DNA of 20,666 nucleotides from a virus. Shown here piece by piece: positions 1 through 9,142 of the stretch (position 1 is the stretch's first letter; each line of letters begins with the position of its first letter). The DNA is taken from IMG/VR virus record IMGVR_UViG_3300006920_000329, positions 1 through 20,666 of that record; one strand, given 5' to 3'. The translations under genes were made by a program, and so were the position numbers. The notes below the pieces were generated by a model that did not search any database, was not told the origin of the DNA, and was given only the letters and a program-made list of their open reading frames with translations.

Positions 1-1145
1 AAAATAACACGATCGCTGAATTTGCTGTATCCAGAAGCTCCGGAGCATCGACTAACCTTTTTAACAGGGTTGTTTTAGACGACCCAGTAGTGCTCGGCCC
101 GGGACAGCAACTCGCAGTCTTTTATACATTATATATCAAAAGTGACTGGACGCAATACACAAACGTAAGCCCGGGGATTGTCGGATGGCCTGTGGAATAT
201 CAAACGACTTCAATTATTGATCAAGGCGGCGATCAAGCGACTATCACAATCACCCCAGACGACCCTACTGATGATCACCATTATTTAGCTGGAGACGAAA
301 TTATAATCAAAGACGCTGCTCGCGAGAGGTTCGGCATAACTTCAATCACGAGCACAGCAACAGAATTCACAGTAACCACATCCGCACCTCACGGATTTCC
401 TGCTGGCGGTGGAGTCATCATTGATGGATCATCCCCGGAGGTTTACAATTCAACATGGATCGTAGACGCAGTGCCGACATCAACTACTTTTACTGTATTA
501 ACTGCTATCAATGCGGGAGCCGGGTCAGCCGGCACAGCAAGAGAGGCTGATCCCACTACATGGTGGAATGGCACATACACAGTGCTATCAGTTGGAACAA
601 ACACAATAACTATCGACGTTCCCTCGGGCATTGAGAATGCTGGGCCGGGAGGGCAAATTACAAACGATGGAAGAGTGACAATAGAAAGTAAATGCCTGCC
701 TTATTGGCCGGGTGAGTGCTTCTACCCAACTCCCGAGATCAACCTCGGCATTCTGGACAGCCGGGTATTAGGCAGCGCAGACTTTGACAATACCTCGCTA
801 AAATGGGCTGCTTTCGATGAAGACAACATGTGGACAGACGTTGGTGGGTTCAACGAATCACACAGCCCGACATCTCCCGGTTTAAACATCGACAACTTAG
901 AGGTAAGCACCCTTAAGGAACCCTACATCGTAGATAGCTTTTACAGTATCAGAGGGGGGACAGCAACCGTCACACAGATAAACAGTGACAGAATCAAAGG
1001 TTTAAGATTTGGAGAGTCATTCAGCGGAGCAGCGCCAAGAACTGGCTGCTTATTTGTCAGATTCAACCAGCCGCAAAAAAAGAGAAATACCCACACTTTG
1101 AATATCCGCTTCAGAAACTCATGGACTAGAGAGCTTGCAGACTAA
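1..1145 (+). CDS. Partial phage structural protein, N-terminus off the left edge
   Basis: The reading frame is open from base 3 to the stop at 1143-1145, so the gene begins outside the window. A GTG at 90 is an internal codon rather than a likely start, because 29 upstream codons also read as good protein (N-N-T-I-A-E-F-A-V-S-R). The visible part is about 380 residues, rich in Thr, Ser, Gly and Asn, with predicted beta structure and no transmembrane segment. It contains a segment of the form VTT-x-PHGF-x-GG-x-V-x-I-x-G followed by STWIVDAVPTSTTFTVL, a beta motif that recurs in phage tail and baseplate proteins. It lies 5 bases upstream of the hub gene in the tail-tip cluster, which supports a virion role. 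A specific function, such as tail tube, fibre or distal tail protein, cannot be assigned from sequence alone. Confidence 0.8.
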   Translation, partial: NNTIAEFAVSRSSGASTNLFNRVVLDDPVVLGPGQQLAVFYTLYIKSDWTQYTNVSPGIVGWPVEYQTTSIIDQGGDQATITITPDDPTDDHHYLAGDEIIIKDAARERFGITSITSTATEFTVTTSAPHGFPAGGGVIIDGSSPEVYNSTWIVDAVPTSTTFTVLTAINAGAGSAGTAREADPTTWWNGTYTVLSVGTNTITIDVPSGIENAGPGGQITNDGRVTIESKCLPYWPGECFYPTPEINLGILDSRVLGSADFDNTSLKWAAFDEDNMWTDVGGFNESHSPTSPGLNIDNLEVSTLKEPYIVDSFYSIRGGTATVTQINSDRIKGLRFGESFSGAAPRTGCLFVRFNQPQKKRNTHTLNIRFRNSWTRELAD

Positions 1146-1150
1146 TTAAT

Positions 1151-2056
1151 ATGGCTCAAGAAACAAGCATCGCTCAAAACTCCTCGCCGGCAACCTCGGC
1201 ACGTTATTGCTATATTATTACAAATAAGGCACGGGGCACAAAATCATGGCTTTCTGGCTCTGAAAACGACATTACGATCAGTGGATTGCCAGCAGAAGAA
1301 GGCGGGGGGTCGCAAGTCTTCACTTCAGCGGGGATTGCACATAGCGGATTTAAAAAGTCTCAAGATTTTGAAGACAACGGGGTGCAAGTTTCTGTTCCCA
1401 AAGATGATGGGCTGTTCGGGCCGCTTTTTCTTAGCAGCATCACAACTGAAATAAGAATTAAAATAATCCGACTGAGCACATATGCAAACCAACCGGAAGA
1501 GCTAAACTACGATGTCGACTGCTACGTAGTTACCGAAGGAGTCGTCACAAACATGACATTTGATGACAGCTTTGCTACGGCAGAAATAATACCAGAAGCA
1601 TACGCTCAAAACTTTAGTGTGCCTAGGTTTTGGTTTACCCGACAATGCAATCATCAGCTATTCGGGGAAGGCTGCAATTTGAACTCGAATGCCTTTTTTT
1701 GGGACGCAACAGTCAAATCAATCAATCGAAACAACCGCACAGTAACCGTCTTCGGACAATATCAAAACGTAGCATTCTGGGAATACGGAACTTTGAGTCA
1801 TGACCTCACTAGCATTCTGGTGACGATTGTAAGGACAAACTTCACGAATGATGGACATACGAGAATAACAACAAACAACTGGCTACCGGAAATCAAAGTC
1901 GGTGACGGCGTGAGGCTTTTACCGGGGTGCAGGAGAACACCGGGAGATTGCACCAACAAATTCAATAACGCTGCAAACTTCGGAGGCTTCCACAAGATAC
2001 CTACTCGAGACAACGCAAAACACGGAATCTCTGGCAATACGCCCGGCAGCTTCTAA
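1151..2056 (+). CDS. Tail-tip hub protein, lambda gpL / GTA BR0599-like, with probable Fe-S cluster
   Basis: A 301-residue protein of the phage BR0599/DUF2163 type, the family that includes the hub protein of gene transfer agents and is functionally equivalent to lambda gpL. These proteins form the ring at the tail tip between tube and central fibre. Four cysteines, C166 and C175 (WFTRQC...GEGC) and C260 and C267 (LLPGC...GDC), match the two-pair layout of the C-terminal domain that binds an iron-sulfur cluster in lambda gpL. The closing NNAANFGGFHKIP segment is the typical family C-terminus. C20 and C124 lie outside this pattern. The start follows the previous stop by 5 bases with no Shine-Dalgarno sequence. 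The J-like gene follows, giving the L-then-J order of lambdoid tails. The metal cluster is inferred from the cysteines, not shown. Confidence 0.88.
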   Translation: MAQETSIAQNSSPATSARYCYIITNKARGTKSWLSGSENDITISGLPAEEGGGSQVFTSAGIAHSGFKKSQDFEDNGVQVSVPKDDGLFGPLFLSSITTEIRIKIIRLSTYANQPEELNYDVDCYVVTEGVVTNMTFDDSFATAEIIPEAYAQNFSVPRFWFTRQCNHQLFGEGCNLNSNAFFWDATVKSINRNNRTVTVFGQYQNVAFWEYGTLSHDLTSILVTIVRTNFTNDGHTRITTNNWLPEIKVGDGVRLLPGCRRTPGDCTNKFNNAANFGGFHKIPTRDNAKHGISGNTPGSF

Positions 2057-2081
2057 AGAAATAAACCAAAAAACCTGATAA

Positions 2082-5000
2082 ATGTTTGACCCATTCATGC
2101 TAGACCCAGTGCTGGGATTCTTTTTTATTCCTTTTCTTGTCGGAGCATTCGTAGGGGCATCCGCTTTCTCCCTTGGAGTTGGGCTCGTTGCTGCCGTAGG
2201 AATCGGCATCGTTGGTTTTGCGCTGACGCAATTGCTGGCTGGAGGCACAGCGCAGCAAGACCCGCCTAGACCGGATGAATTCGATACAGCTACGACCACC
2301 GAAGCCAGGCCTGTGCCTATTGTTTTTGGCACAGTGAGGATGCCGGGTAATTTCTTGAGGATTGATAAATCGACATTCAGAACAGAGCGTTTGTCAGAGA
2401 AAGTCAAAACTGGTCTTTTTTCATCAAAACGAGTCACGACTGGTTATAATTACTACGTCTCATTTGATTACGGGATTTGCGCCGGGCCGATTGACAGAGT
2501 CAGCCAAGTTACAGCAAACCCGGGCGAAGACATTCTGTGGAAAGGCAACCTAAGAACAGACACGCCTGTGGGCGTTCAAGCAACTGTAGACCAAGTGTTT
2601 TATACCGGGGGTAAATTATACTACCGGATAAAAGGAGGCATGCCTTTTAGAGTTGGGCAGGAGGTCGTGGTAACCGGAAACGCCAAAGCTGAATACAACC
2701 AAACGTTCGTTATTGAAGAAATACCCGAAAATATATTCTTTTCCTTTTTTAGGAAGGATTCCAATTTCGATAGCAGGAATACCGTAGTTGTATCATACAC
2801 ACCACCGCAAGATCCAAATGAAAACCCGTTCAACTTAGGCAATCGCTTTAATGCTCAACTCCAGCCAGAGGAAGAAAAGATCATATATTATGACGGCGGA
2901 TTCATGGCAGCTACATACGTCAATGACCAAGTGGGGCTCATAAATTTGAAAGGAAAAGAAAAGGGCGGTTCCTGTATTCTTTATTGGGGTAAGGCAGACC
3001 AAAACAGAGACTACGCTGATGTTTATGGCGGAGCAGCAGTAGGAATGCATCGAGGCGTATGCTATGCACATTGCAGGGATTATTTCATGGGCAGCGGATC
3101 ACGACCTCCTTCTTTGCTTTTCGAGATCGGCAGACTACCGGTTGCATTATCCGCCAGCGGGGCGCAATACAGTGAAACGCAATTCCCTGCGAGAGGAAGT
3201 GGAAATCCAAATCATCCTGCATACGAAGAAGCAAACCCGGCAACATGCATCTACGAACTTCTCACAAACAAACTATGGGGAAGAGGACTAGACGTAGGAA
3301 AAATCGATGTTGAGGCATTCCAAAGCGCTGCGAAACATTATCGCGATAATGACGTAGGCGTAAGCTTCACGCTCGGAACACAAAGAGCCTTATCAGACGC
3401 GATCGATTCAATGCGATCTCACGTCGAGTTGTTGGTATTTGCAAAAAATGATGTTCTGACTTGTCGAGCACTTACCGACAGAACCACGGCATACAATAAC
3501 CCTATCACACTTACTCGCGACATGCTGTCAGAAATACAAATGCAAAGACCAGCATGGGCGGGGACAACAAATGAGCTCCGCGCAACTTTCATCAACAGAT
3601 TGAAGAATTACGGGCAAGAGATGGTGTCGGCACAAGACCCAGCAAGCGTAACGATGGCTGGAGCAATCAACAGTCGGCAAGTAAACTTGAAAGCATTCAG
3701 CAACCGAAGGAGTGCGGAAAAACAAGTCAATCGGATACTCACTGAGTCGGCATACCCTGCCGCAACATTGACGGCGAAAATGAATCGCTTTGTGGCAGAC
3801 ATGGATCCGGGATCTTTTATTGAGTTTGTAATTGATGACTTTGCCGGTGGTCAACCGACAACCTCCTACTGGCGAGTCCAAGATATCACAGACTCAGAGC
3901 AAGACTCTGCCGGACTGGAGATATCGCTGAAAGAAGACTACTACGCTACACCATTTGTAGGCTACCCCGGTGGCAGCTTCATCCCGCCCGTTCCATCTTA
4001 CGAAATACGAGAAACGATCGACGATGACGATATCAATCTCGGGGATGACTTCTCGACCCTCACTGACCCCGGAGAGATAACCAGCTTTGATATTATTAAT
4101 ATACCCTCGTCGATTACGAACAAAGTATCCGTTGCACTTATGGCACTGAGCGCAGAGTCAGCAGACCTTTATAACACAGACTGCGAGTGGCGACCTGCGG
4201 GTGATCTCTGGCAAGACTTGTATCTCGAAGAGTTGCCGGAAGCATACCCGATGACGCTGGATGCTGATCTTGATAAAGTATCGATCCGACTGCAAAGGAA
4301 TCAAGCCGTTGCATTCACAGTCGCAAACGAGTGGCAAAGAGCCAAGATCGTCGAATATTCAGACTTCGTGAAAACTGACTTGGATCACTTCGCCTATTTA
4401 TCACAGCAATCAAGTTCATGCCTTTTCTTGAATGAGGAAATCATCCAGATCGGATATTCAACCGAAACCGCAACCGGGGTAGAAATTGTAAACTTTGAGC
4501 GTGGAGCTTTTGGAACTGAAATCCAAGATCACCCGCTAGGAAGCACCGGCTACTTTTTCCAATCATTCCAGAATAACACAAACTTGCTCGAAGTTTCTGG
4601 TCTACCCCTAAATCAGACTCTTGAGTTTAGATTCCAGCGTTACACTTTCCGTGATATATGGGGAGAAAGCGCTTTCATATCATCATCTGTAATTGATAAC
4701 ACCTACCAAAGGCCGATGATAATGACGGAGGCGGAAACGATAAAAACCGGTTCTACTTGGGCGCTTAAAATACGACCTCGCACATTTTCAAGTGCGCAAT
4801 TAGTAGAAACATACCTGCAAACAATTTTCGACTACAGGACAACGATCAACGTCATGGGAGTGCGTGTGGTCGTAAGAGACGGGGCGGCAATTATCAGCAA
4901 TCAGAATTTGAGCATTAATTATTTCACCGGAGCAAGCCCGGGAACTGGAGTGCAAGATTACACATTCAACCCACAAAACGATACCGATCCAAAAAGTGGC

Positions 5001-5108
5001 ACACTAGAGATTAATGTTTTAGGAGTGACAGGCAATCGAGTTATTGATATTTACACAATCGACCCAACAAACGGCCTAGAAAGCAAACAAGCGCTAACCA
5101 TCATATAA
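2082..5108 (+). CDS. Tail tip / host-specificity protein, lambda gpJ-like
   Basis: A 1008-residue tail-tip protein of the TipJ / phage-tail_3 type, which forms the central tip below the hub and contacts the receptor. Residues about 10-53 form a strongly hydrophobic Gly/Ala/Val-rich stretch resembling the C-terminal part of lambda gpI, ahead of the J-like core. The core starts with ARPVPIVFGTVRMPGN (75-90) and YYVSFDYGICAGPIDRV (124-140). A typical family segment follows at N385-P-A-T-C-I-Y-E-L-L-T-N-K-L-W-G-x-G-L. The C-terminal third, rich in Thr, Asn and Ser, is the likely variable receptor-facing part. The start ATG lies 25 bases after the hub gene, behind an A-rich leader. No separate gpK or gpI gene lies between hub and J in this window. 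The family call is firm; receptor and host are unknown. Confidence 0.88.
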   Translation: MFDPFMLDPVLGFFFIPFLVGAFVGASAFSLGVGLVAAVGIGIVGFALTQLLAGGTAQQDPPRPDEFDTATTTEARPVPIVFGTVRMPGNFLRIDKSTFRTERLSEKVKTGLFSSKRVTTGYNYYVSFDYGICAGPIDRVSQVTANPGEDILWKGNLRTDTPVGVQATVDQVFYTGGKLYYRIKGGMPFRVGQEVVVTGNAKAEYNQTFVIEEIPENIFFSFFRKDSNFDSRNTVVVSYTPPQDPNENPFNLGNRFNAQLQPEEEKIIYYDGGFMAATYVNDQVGLINLKGKEKGGSCILYWGKADQNRDYADVYGGAAVGMHRGVCYAHCRDYFMGSGSRPPSLLFEIGRLPVALSASGAQYSETQFPARGSGNPNHPAYEEANPATCIYELLTNKLWGRGLDVGKIDVEAFQSAAKHYRDNDVGVSFTLGTQRALSDAIDSMRSHVELLVFAKNDVLTCRALTDRTTAYNNPITLTRDMLSEIQMQRPAWAGTTNELRATFINRLKNYGQEMVSAQDPASVTMAGAINSRQVNLKAFSNRRSAEKQVNRILTESAYPAATLTAKMNRFVADMDPGSFIEFVIDDFAGGQPTTSYWRVQDITDSEQDSAGLEISLKEDYYATPFVGYPGGSFIPPVPSYEIRETIDDDDINLGDDFSTLTDPGEITSFDIINIPSSITNKVSVALMALSAESADLYNTDCEWRPAGDLWQDLYLEELPEAYPMTLDADLDKVSIRLQRNQAVAFTVANEWQRAKIVEYSDFVKTDLDHFAYLSQQSSSCLFLNEEIIQIGYSTETATGVEIVNFERGAFGTEIQDHPLGSTGYFFQSFQNNTNLLEVSGLPLNQTLEFRFQRYTFRDIWGESAFISSSVIDNTYQRPMIMTEAETIKTGSTWALKIRPRTFSSAQLVETYLQTIFDYRTTINVMGVRVVVRDGAAIISNQNLSINYFTGASPGTGVQDYTFNPQNDTDPKSGTLEINVLGVTGNRVIDIYTIDPTNGLESKQALTII

Positions 5109-5111
5109 AAA

Positions 5112-5540
5112 ATGGCAATTTTACCACATACCGGAATCGAAACACTACCAGCTGGCACTACAAACGTGCAGGGCATTATCGATAACAACTTTGCAATTCT
5201 TGACTCAGAATACGCATCCCACCACGTAATCCCATCATCTACATCCATCACGATAGATTCAGCAGACGGCAGAACACAGGAGATGGACATAAGCGGAAAC
5301 AACGTGACAATTACGGGGTTCACAAATGCAGATCCGGGGAAAAACATTTTCGTAGTTTTACACTCAGCAAACGCTCGCAATGTTACTGTTCCTGCCGCGT
5401 GGGAGCCAACTGGGGTGGCAGTAGATGCAGCGGGTGAAACAGTAGTCTCAAATCATCCTACGCACGAAGTCGTGGCAGGCTCTGCGCTATGTTTGTTGAT
5501 CATCCCGGGGGTCGCTTTGACTACTTACGCTATTTTATAG
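5112..5540 (+). CDS. Small hypothetical structural protein, possible tail fibre component
   Basis: A 142-residue protein starting 3 bases after the J-like gene, so it almost certainly shares its transcript. The N-terminus has the pattern LPAGTTNVQGIIDNNFAILDSEY, a short coiled or attachment-like segment of a kind common at the front of phage fibre and spike proteins. The middle (SITIDSADGRTQEMDISGNNVTITGF and onward) reads as repeated beta strands. The C-terminal 20 residues are hydrophobic (ALCLLIIPGVALTTYAIL), more like a buried strand than a clear membrane anchor. There are no catalytic motifs. Position next to the tail tip and the predicted beta fold suggest an accessory fibre or decoration protein, which is inference. 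I do not recognise the family. Confidence 0.7.
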   Translation: MAILPHTGIETLPAGTTNVQGIIDNNFAILDSEYASHHVIPSSTSITIDSADGRTQEMDISGNNVTITGFTNADPGKNIFVVLHSANARNVTVPAAWEPTGVAVDAAGETVVSNHPTHEVVAGSALCLLIIPGVALTTYAIL

Positions 5541-5542
5541 AA

Positions 5543-6376
5543 ATGCCAGCGCTCGAATTAAGAGACACTATCCTACGTTTCCGCAGAAAGGGAAGCTCGG
5601 ATGTTTATCATCACCGGGTCGCAGAAGCGGTAATAGGGAAAATCGTTGCGGGTTCACAAGCACCGCGAGATCCATACGGCGGAGTCACCTCACACAAACA
5701 AACAGCGTGGTCGTGGCAAATCCAAACTTTTCATGAACTTGCAGACTCAGAAGTCAAATTATTAGGGATCAAAGGATTGGGTTCAGTTTTAGAACCGGAC
5801 GCAGACCCTCCGTCTTACGACATCGAAGTCACTACCCCGGATGGAATACATCGGCGATACATTGATGCGCAATTAACCTCAATAATTATCACAAGTGAAG
5901 AGCGCCGGATAGTATCGGTCGAGACTTCATATACCTGTAGAATTGCCCGGCAAACCTTTTTGCCAATGGAAATAACACAAGAGGAAGTCCCGCACCGACC
6001 GATCTCTGGAATCGATTGCTCTGTAGAACTTGATGACATAACTACCGATTGTTACGCAAACCAAGTCACGATATCACGACCCGGTCACCTACCGACAAAT
6101 TACGACACGCATGGAGAGGCAAGAGGATTTAATTACGCCGGCAGATGGGACATCGAAGTTTCTCTAGAATTATCGGATGATGATCTACCGACCGAAGACG
6201 CAGTCGGAGTCAAAAAGACAAAGCTCATCTACGGGGGAATAGGATCCATAACAGTCCCGACAACCTACTACATAAAACCGGGGCAAACATTAGTCGCGGA
6301 TGATTGGGATAGCAGGCAGCTGATGGGGCGTGGAGAGACAGCGCCGGGTAAAAACCTCGCAGAATTACTATTTTAA
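5543..6376 (+). CDS. Hypothetical late protein, 277 residues
   Basis: The frame is open upstream to 5489, but the ATG at 5543 is preferred. It lies 2 bases after the preceding stop, behind an AT-rich stretch like other starts here, and avoids a 52-base overlap. The protein begins MPALELRDTILRFRRKG and is rich in predicted beta strands. It has several Cys residues (SYTCRI, GIDCSV, TTDCYA) that are not in a recognisable metal-binding arrangement. No signal peptide, membrane segment or known catalytic motif is seen. It is the last gene before the composition and gene content change near 6.4 kb, so it probably closes the late structural cluster. Alternatives are a tail-associated or adhesin-like protein; I do not recognise the family. 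Confidence 0.68.
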   Translation: MPALELRDTILRFRRKGSSDVYHHRVAEAVIGKIVAGSQAPRDPYGGVTSHKQTAWSWQIQTFHELADSEVKLLGIKGLGSVLEPDADPPSYDIEVTTPDGIHRRYIDAQLTSIIITSEERRIVSVETSYTCRIARQTFLPMEITQEEVPHRPISGIDCSVELDDITTDCYANQVTISRPGHLPTNYDTHGEARGFNYAGRWDIEVSLELSDDDLPTEDAVGVKKTKLIYGGIGSITVPTTYYIKPGQTLVADDWDSRQLMGRGETAPGKNLAELLF

Positions 6377-6379
6377 AGG

Positions 6380-6398
6380 TTGCAAATGGGACGCACAC
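6380..6398 (+). promoter_or_regulatory. Promoter/operator-like element before the recombination operon
   Basis: TTGCAA at 6380-6385 is followed by GGGACGCACAC at 6388-6398, which matches the shared GGRACGYAARC motif at 10 of 11 positions. It lies between the last late gene and the first early gene. The same TTGYAA-then-GGG arrangement recurs at 17344, 18007 and 18688. No good -10 box is visible at the expected distance here, so its role as a promoter is less sure than its membership of the repeat family. Confidence 0.4.
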
Positions 6399-6417
6399 GG
6401 CACAAGCTGGAGGCGTT

Positions 6418-7104
6418 ATGAGTAACCAACCAGTAAAAGTCTCGCAAATAGAGGCAATGATAGACGGGCAGGTAATTCCTGCAATAAGCGGCACATTAAC
6501 TCGCATCTACGAGCGCAAAAGCGGAACGCACGCGCACGGCGAATGGAGCATCCAAAATGGCGAAATAACCGATGATGACGGCAAGTCAATCAAGGTGCAA
6601 TTTAAAGACCGCCCAGAGGTGACCGAAGCAATGCAGGGCAAATACATCGCCCTAGCAAGTAAGACCACGGACATGGGCACACACGGAGTCAAAGTATTTG
6701 ATGACGAGTATCCAGTAGGCACAAAGACCCGCAAGCTCAAGATCACAGGAAGCGCCGGCTTTGCTGAGGTGGCAAAACCAAGCGAAACAGCGAAGCCTTA
6801 TGATGAGCCTTTTGAGGATGCTCCAACAGCAGAAAGGCAAGCAGAAGCGCCAGAATACTACCCGGACATTGAGGTATCCAAAGACGCAGCAGCTTATCAC
6901 AAGAGCCAGCAAGAAAAACACGAAGCGCCAGCTGGCGTCAATGTTACCAAAATCACATACCGGGAGGTTCGGCAAAAGCATGAATACGAGCCGGTCACCT
7001 GTGAATTAGAACTATCGATCCAACCCGGGACAACTCTCGCAAGCGCATGGAAATACGCAGAGCAAGCAGCTGACGCAATGCTCAAGCACAGCACCAACAA
7101 ATAA
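6418..7104 (+). CDS. Putative OB-fold single-stranded DNA-binding protein
   Basis: A 228-residue protein that opens a three-gene recombination operon; the next ATG is 3 bases after its stop. Residues about 20-110 have the look of an OB fold in phage ssDNA-binding proteins: a SGTLTRIYERKSG strand, GEWSIQNGEI, DDGKSIKVQFKDRPEV, then GKYIALAS, GVKVFDDEYPVG and TRKLKITGSA. A charged linker rich in Glu, Ala and Pro (about 115-165) leads to a C-terminal domain (ITYREVRQKHEYEPVTCELELSIQ) of unknown type. GGAGG at 6409-6413, 4 bases before the ATG, is one of the few clear Shine-Dalgarno sequences in the window. Its position beside a Rad50-like ATPase and a UvrD-like helicase fits ssDNA handling during recombination. 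The fold is inferred by eye from strand pattern, so ssDNA binding is a hypothesis. Confidence 0.6.
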   Translation: MSNQPVKVSQIEAMIDGQVIPAISGTLTRIYERKSGTHAHGEWSIQNGEITDDDGKSIKVQFKDRPEVTEAMQGKYIALASKTTDMGTHGVKVFDDEYPVGTKTRKLKITGSAGFAEVAKPSETAKPYDEPFEDAPTAERQAEAPEYYPDIEVSKDAAAYHKSQQEKHEAPAGVNVTKITYREVRQKHEYEPVTCELELSIQPGTTLASAWKYAEQAADAMLKHSTNK

Positions 7105-7107
7105 CCG

Positions 7108-9138
7108 ATGAAAATAAACCAAATCACAGCCACAAATGTCAAAGGGAGATCCTTTGACCACGAGCTCAAGCCATTGACAATCATCACAGGTGAAAACGCC
7201 AAGGGCAAGACGGCAATCACAGATGCCATCACAATCGCCATGCTGGGCTACCACCCGAGCCTTGGCAAAACCAACAAAGCAACCGCCAAGCTCGCAGGAG
7301 CGGGAGCGGTGATGGAAGTGAATGCATCGTTTGACAACGGCACAGAACTAAAGCGCCGGTGGGAGCTTAAAAAGACAGGCACGAGCCTAAAAACAGAGGG
7401 GGAAGCAAAAGACCTAGACTTGGAGATTGGAGCATTCGATGTGGACGCATTCATCACAGCGCCACTAACTACCAAAATCGAAACGATAGCCAGAACCCTG
7501 CCAGCTTCGGGAGAAGCGATCACACCAAAGTCATTAGCAGACAAAATCAAATCCCGGGACAACGCACATTTAATAGCCGACTGGGAGGGGACAGGTAAAA
7601 CCTTTGGAGATCAACGCAAAGAGGCGGAAGAAATCCGCAGAGATCTACGAGCCGAAAAGAAAATGATGGAAGAAACCATTGCAGGTATCGAAATGCTAGG
7701 TCTGGATGATGAAGACCAAGACCCGCCAAGCCATGACGAGATCCAGAAAGCAAAAGAAGAAATGATGCAAGCATCGGCACGGGTAAACCAAAAGAACATG
7801 GCACTGGCAGCGCTGAAAAGCAAGCAAGCCAGCAAGCCAAGCCAAAGAGAACCGAGCCATGAGGACTTCATCCAATTAGAAAACGACTACCACTACGCAG
7901 TAGACACCCTAGATGCTGCCCAAAAAGCAGCCGCACAAGCCCGGGAAAGCGCTAATGAGATCAAGAGCCTGCAAGATCGCATCAATGGCATACGTGAGAT
8001 CCACGAGAATGAAATCGCAAAAGCAAAATCCAATATCGACTACGATGTGCAATATCCCGAGCTCGAAGACCCGGAGGTAGCGATAAACAGAATAAGCGAA
8101 ACTCGAGATTTCCTCTCCGGAACAAAATCCTTGCTGCAAAAGCAGGAGCAGGAACTGGGCAAGATTGTTTCACAATACGATGAAATGATCCAAGCAAAAG
8201 AATGCCCTTGCTGCAAACGCAAAGGAGAAGGGTTCAAGACGGCGATCAAAAAAATAGCAGATGAATCAATCATCAACCTAGAAAAAGAGATCAAGCAAAA
8301 CAGCACCGTCATTAAAAATGTAGAGAAAGAACTCGAGACACTTACACAAAACTACGCTATTATCAACGGGCGAAAAGCCATAGAAGATATCAGCAAATGT
8401 GAGAAAAAGCTCAGAAAACTGGAGAAAGCCACACCACAGGCAGACATTGCTCAACTCAAAAGCCGGCTATCCACAGCGAGCGGAGCGCTTCAAGTTAACG
8501 TAGACATCAAGAAAAAATGGGATTTCTACCGAGAGTTTGCAAACGAATCAGACAAGATCCCGGGGATCGAAAGCGAAATCAGCGAACTCGAGATACAAGA
8601 ATACGATCTGAAAGAATCACTGCAAAGCCTCGTGGACAAGCGTGAAGGCCTCAGCAAGGTGATCCACGACAGACAACGCCAAGCAGAGGGCAGGACGCGC
8701 CTAAAGGCAATTAAAGCGGAGCAAACAGCATACAACAAATTAATCAAAGACCTCAAAGATGCTGAACTTAACGCAGCCAAGCAGGCATTCATGCCGATGA
8801 GCAAGATCACAAGCGTGTTCTTGAATGGCGTGGTAGAGGGCGAGCTAACAATGAGAGACACGGATATCGGAATCGAAAGAGACGGACAATTCATCCATTT
8901 CTCAACGCTCAGCGGAGCGGAGCAACTCGCAGTAGGCTGCTCGATCAAAGCCGCGATAGCAAACGCAAGCGCAAGCAAAATCCTCATAGCAGACGAGGTG
9001 GCAAGAATGACAGTCAATCTCAGAAAGCAATTTGCAAAGAACTGCAAACAGGCAATCACGGACAAGATAATAGACCAAGTTATTCTGATTGATCACGAGG
9101 GTGCGATTGCAATCGGAGCTAAAATCAACGTAGAATAA
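7108..9138 (+). CDS. Rad50/SbcC-type ABC ATPase with zinc hook
   Basis: A 676-residue SMC/Rad50-like ATPase. Walker A is GENAKGKT (28-35), the ABC signature is LSGAEQ (601-606, normally LSGGE), Walker B is ILIADE (625-630), and a late ILIDHEGAI fits the His switch. Between them lie two long charged coiled-coil arms around a C366-P-C-C369 zinc hook (CxxC), the Rad50 dimerisation device. It is shorter than cellular SbcC or Rad50 (about 1000 residues or more), as phage T4 gp46-like versions are. Such ATPases normally tether DNA ends and power an Mre11/SbcD-type nuclease, but no such nuclease gene is visible in this window. It is packed between the OB-fold candidate and the UvrD-like helicase, with 3- and 4-base gaps, so the three probably act together in recombination. 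Confidence 0.9.
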   Translation: MKINQITATNVKGRSFDHELKPLTIITGENAKGKTAITDAITIAMLGYHPSLGKTNKATAKLAGAGAVMEVNASFDNGTELKRRWELKKTGTSLKTEGEAKDLDLEIGAFDVDAFITAPLTTKIETIARTLPASGEAITPKSLADKIKSRDNAHLIADWEGTGKTFGDQRKEAEEIRRDLRAEKKMMEETIAGIEMLGLDDEDQDPPSHDEIQKAKEEMMQASARVNQKNMALAALKSKQASKPSQREPSHEDFIQLENDYHYAVDTLDAAQKAAAQARESANEIKSLQDRINGIREIHENEIAKAKSNIDYDVQYPELEDPEVAINRISETRDFLSGTKSLLQKQEQELGKIVSQYDEMIQAKECPCCKRKGEGFKTAIKKIADESIINLEKEIKQNSTVIKNVEKELETLTQNYAIINGRKAIEDISKCEKKLRKLEKATPQADIAQLKSRLSTASGALQVNVDIKKKWDFYREFANESDKIPGIESEISELEIQEYDLKESLQSLVDKREGLSKVIHDRQRQAEGRTRLKAIKAEQTAYNKLIKDLKDAELNAAKQAFMPMSKITSVFLNGVVEGELTMRDTDIGIERDGQFIHFSTLSGAEQLAVGCSIKAAIANASASKILIADEVARMTVNLRKQFAKNCKQAITDKIIDQVILIDHEGAIAIGAKINVE

Positions 9139-9142
9139 AAGA

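Noticed and set aside
5489-5542. N-terminal extension of the 277-residue protein from the ATG at 5489
   Set aside because: It would overlap the previous gene by 52 bases, while the ATG at 5543 lies just after that gene's stop, as at other starts here.
8526-9065. Long open frame on the minus strand opposite the Rad50-like gene (179 residues)
   Set aside because: It is the low-complexity, Ser/Leu-rich antisense shadow of the ATPase gene, with no start signal or neighbouring minus-strand genes. The same holds for the 285-residue frame at 14043-14900 and the 212-residue frame at 16120-16758.
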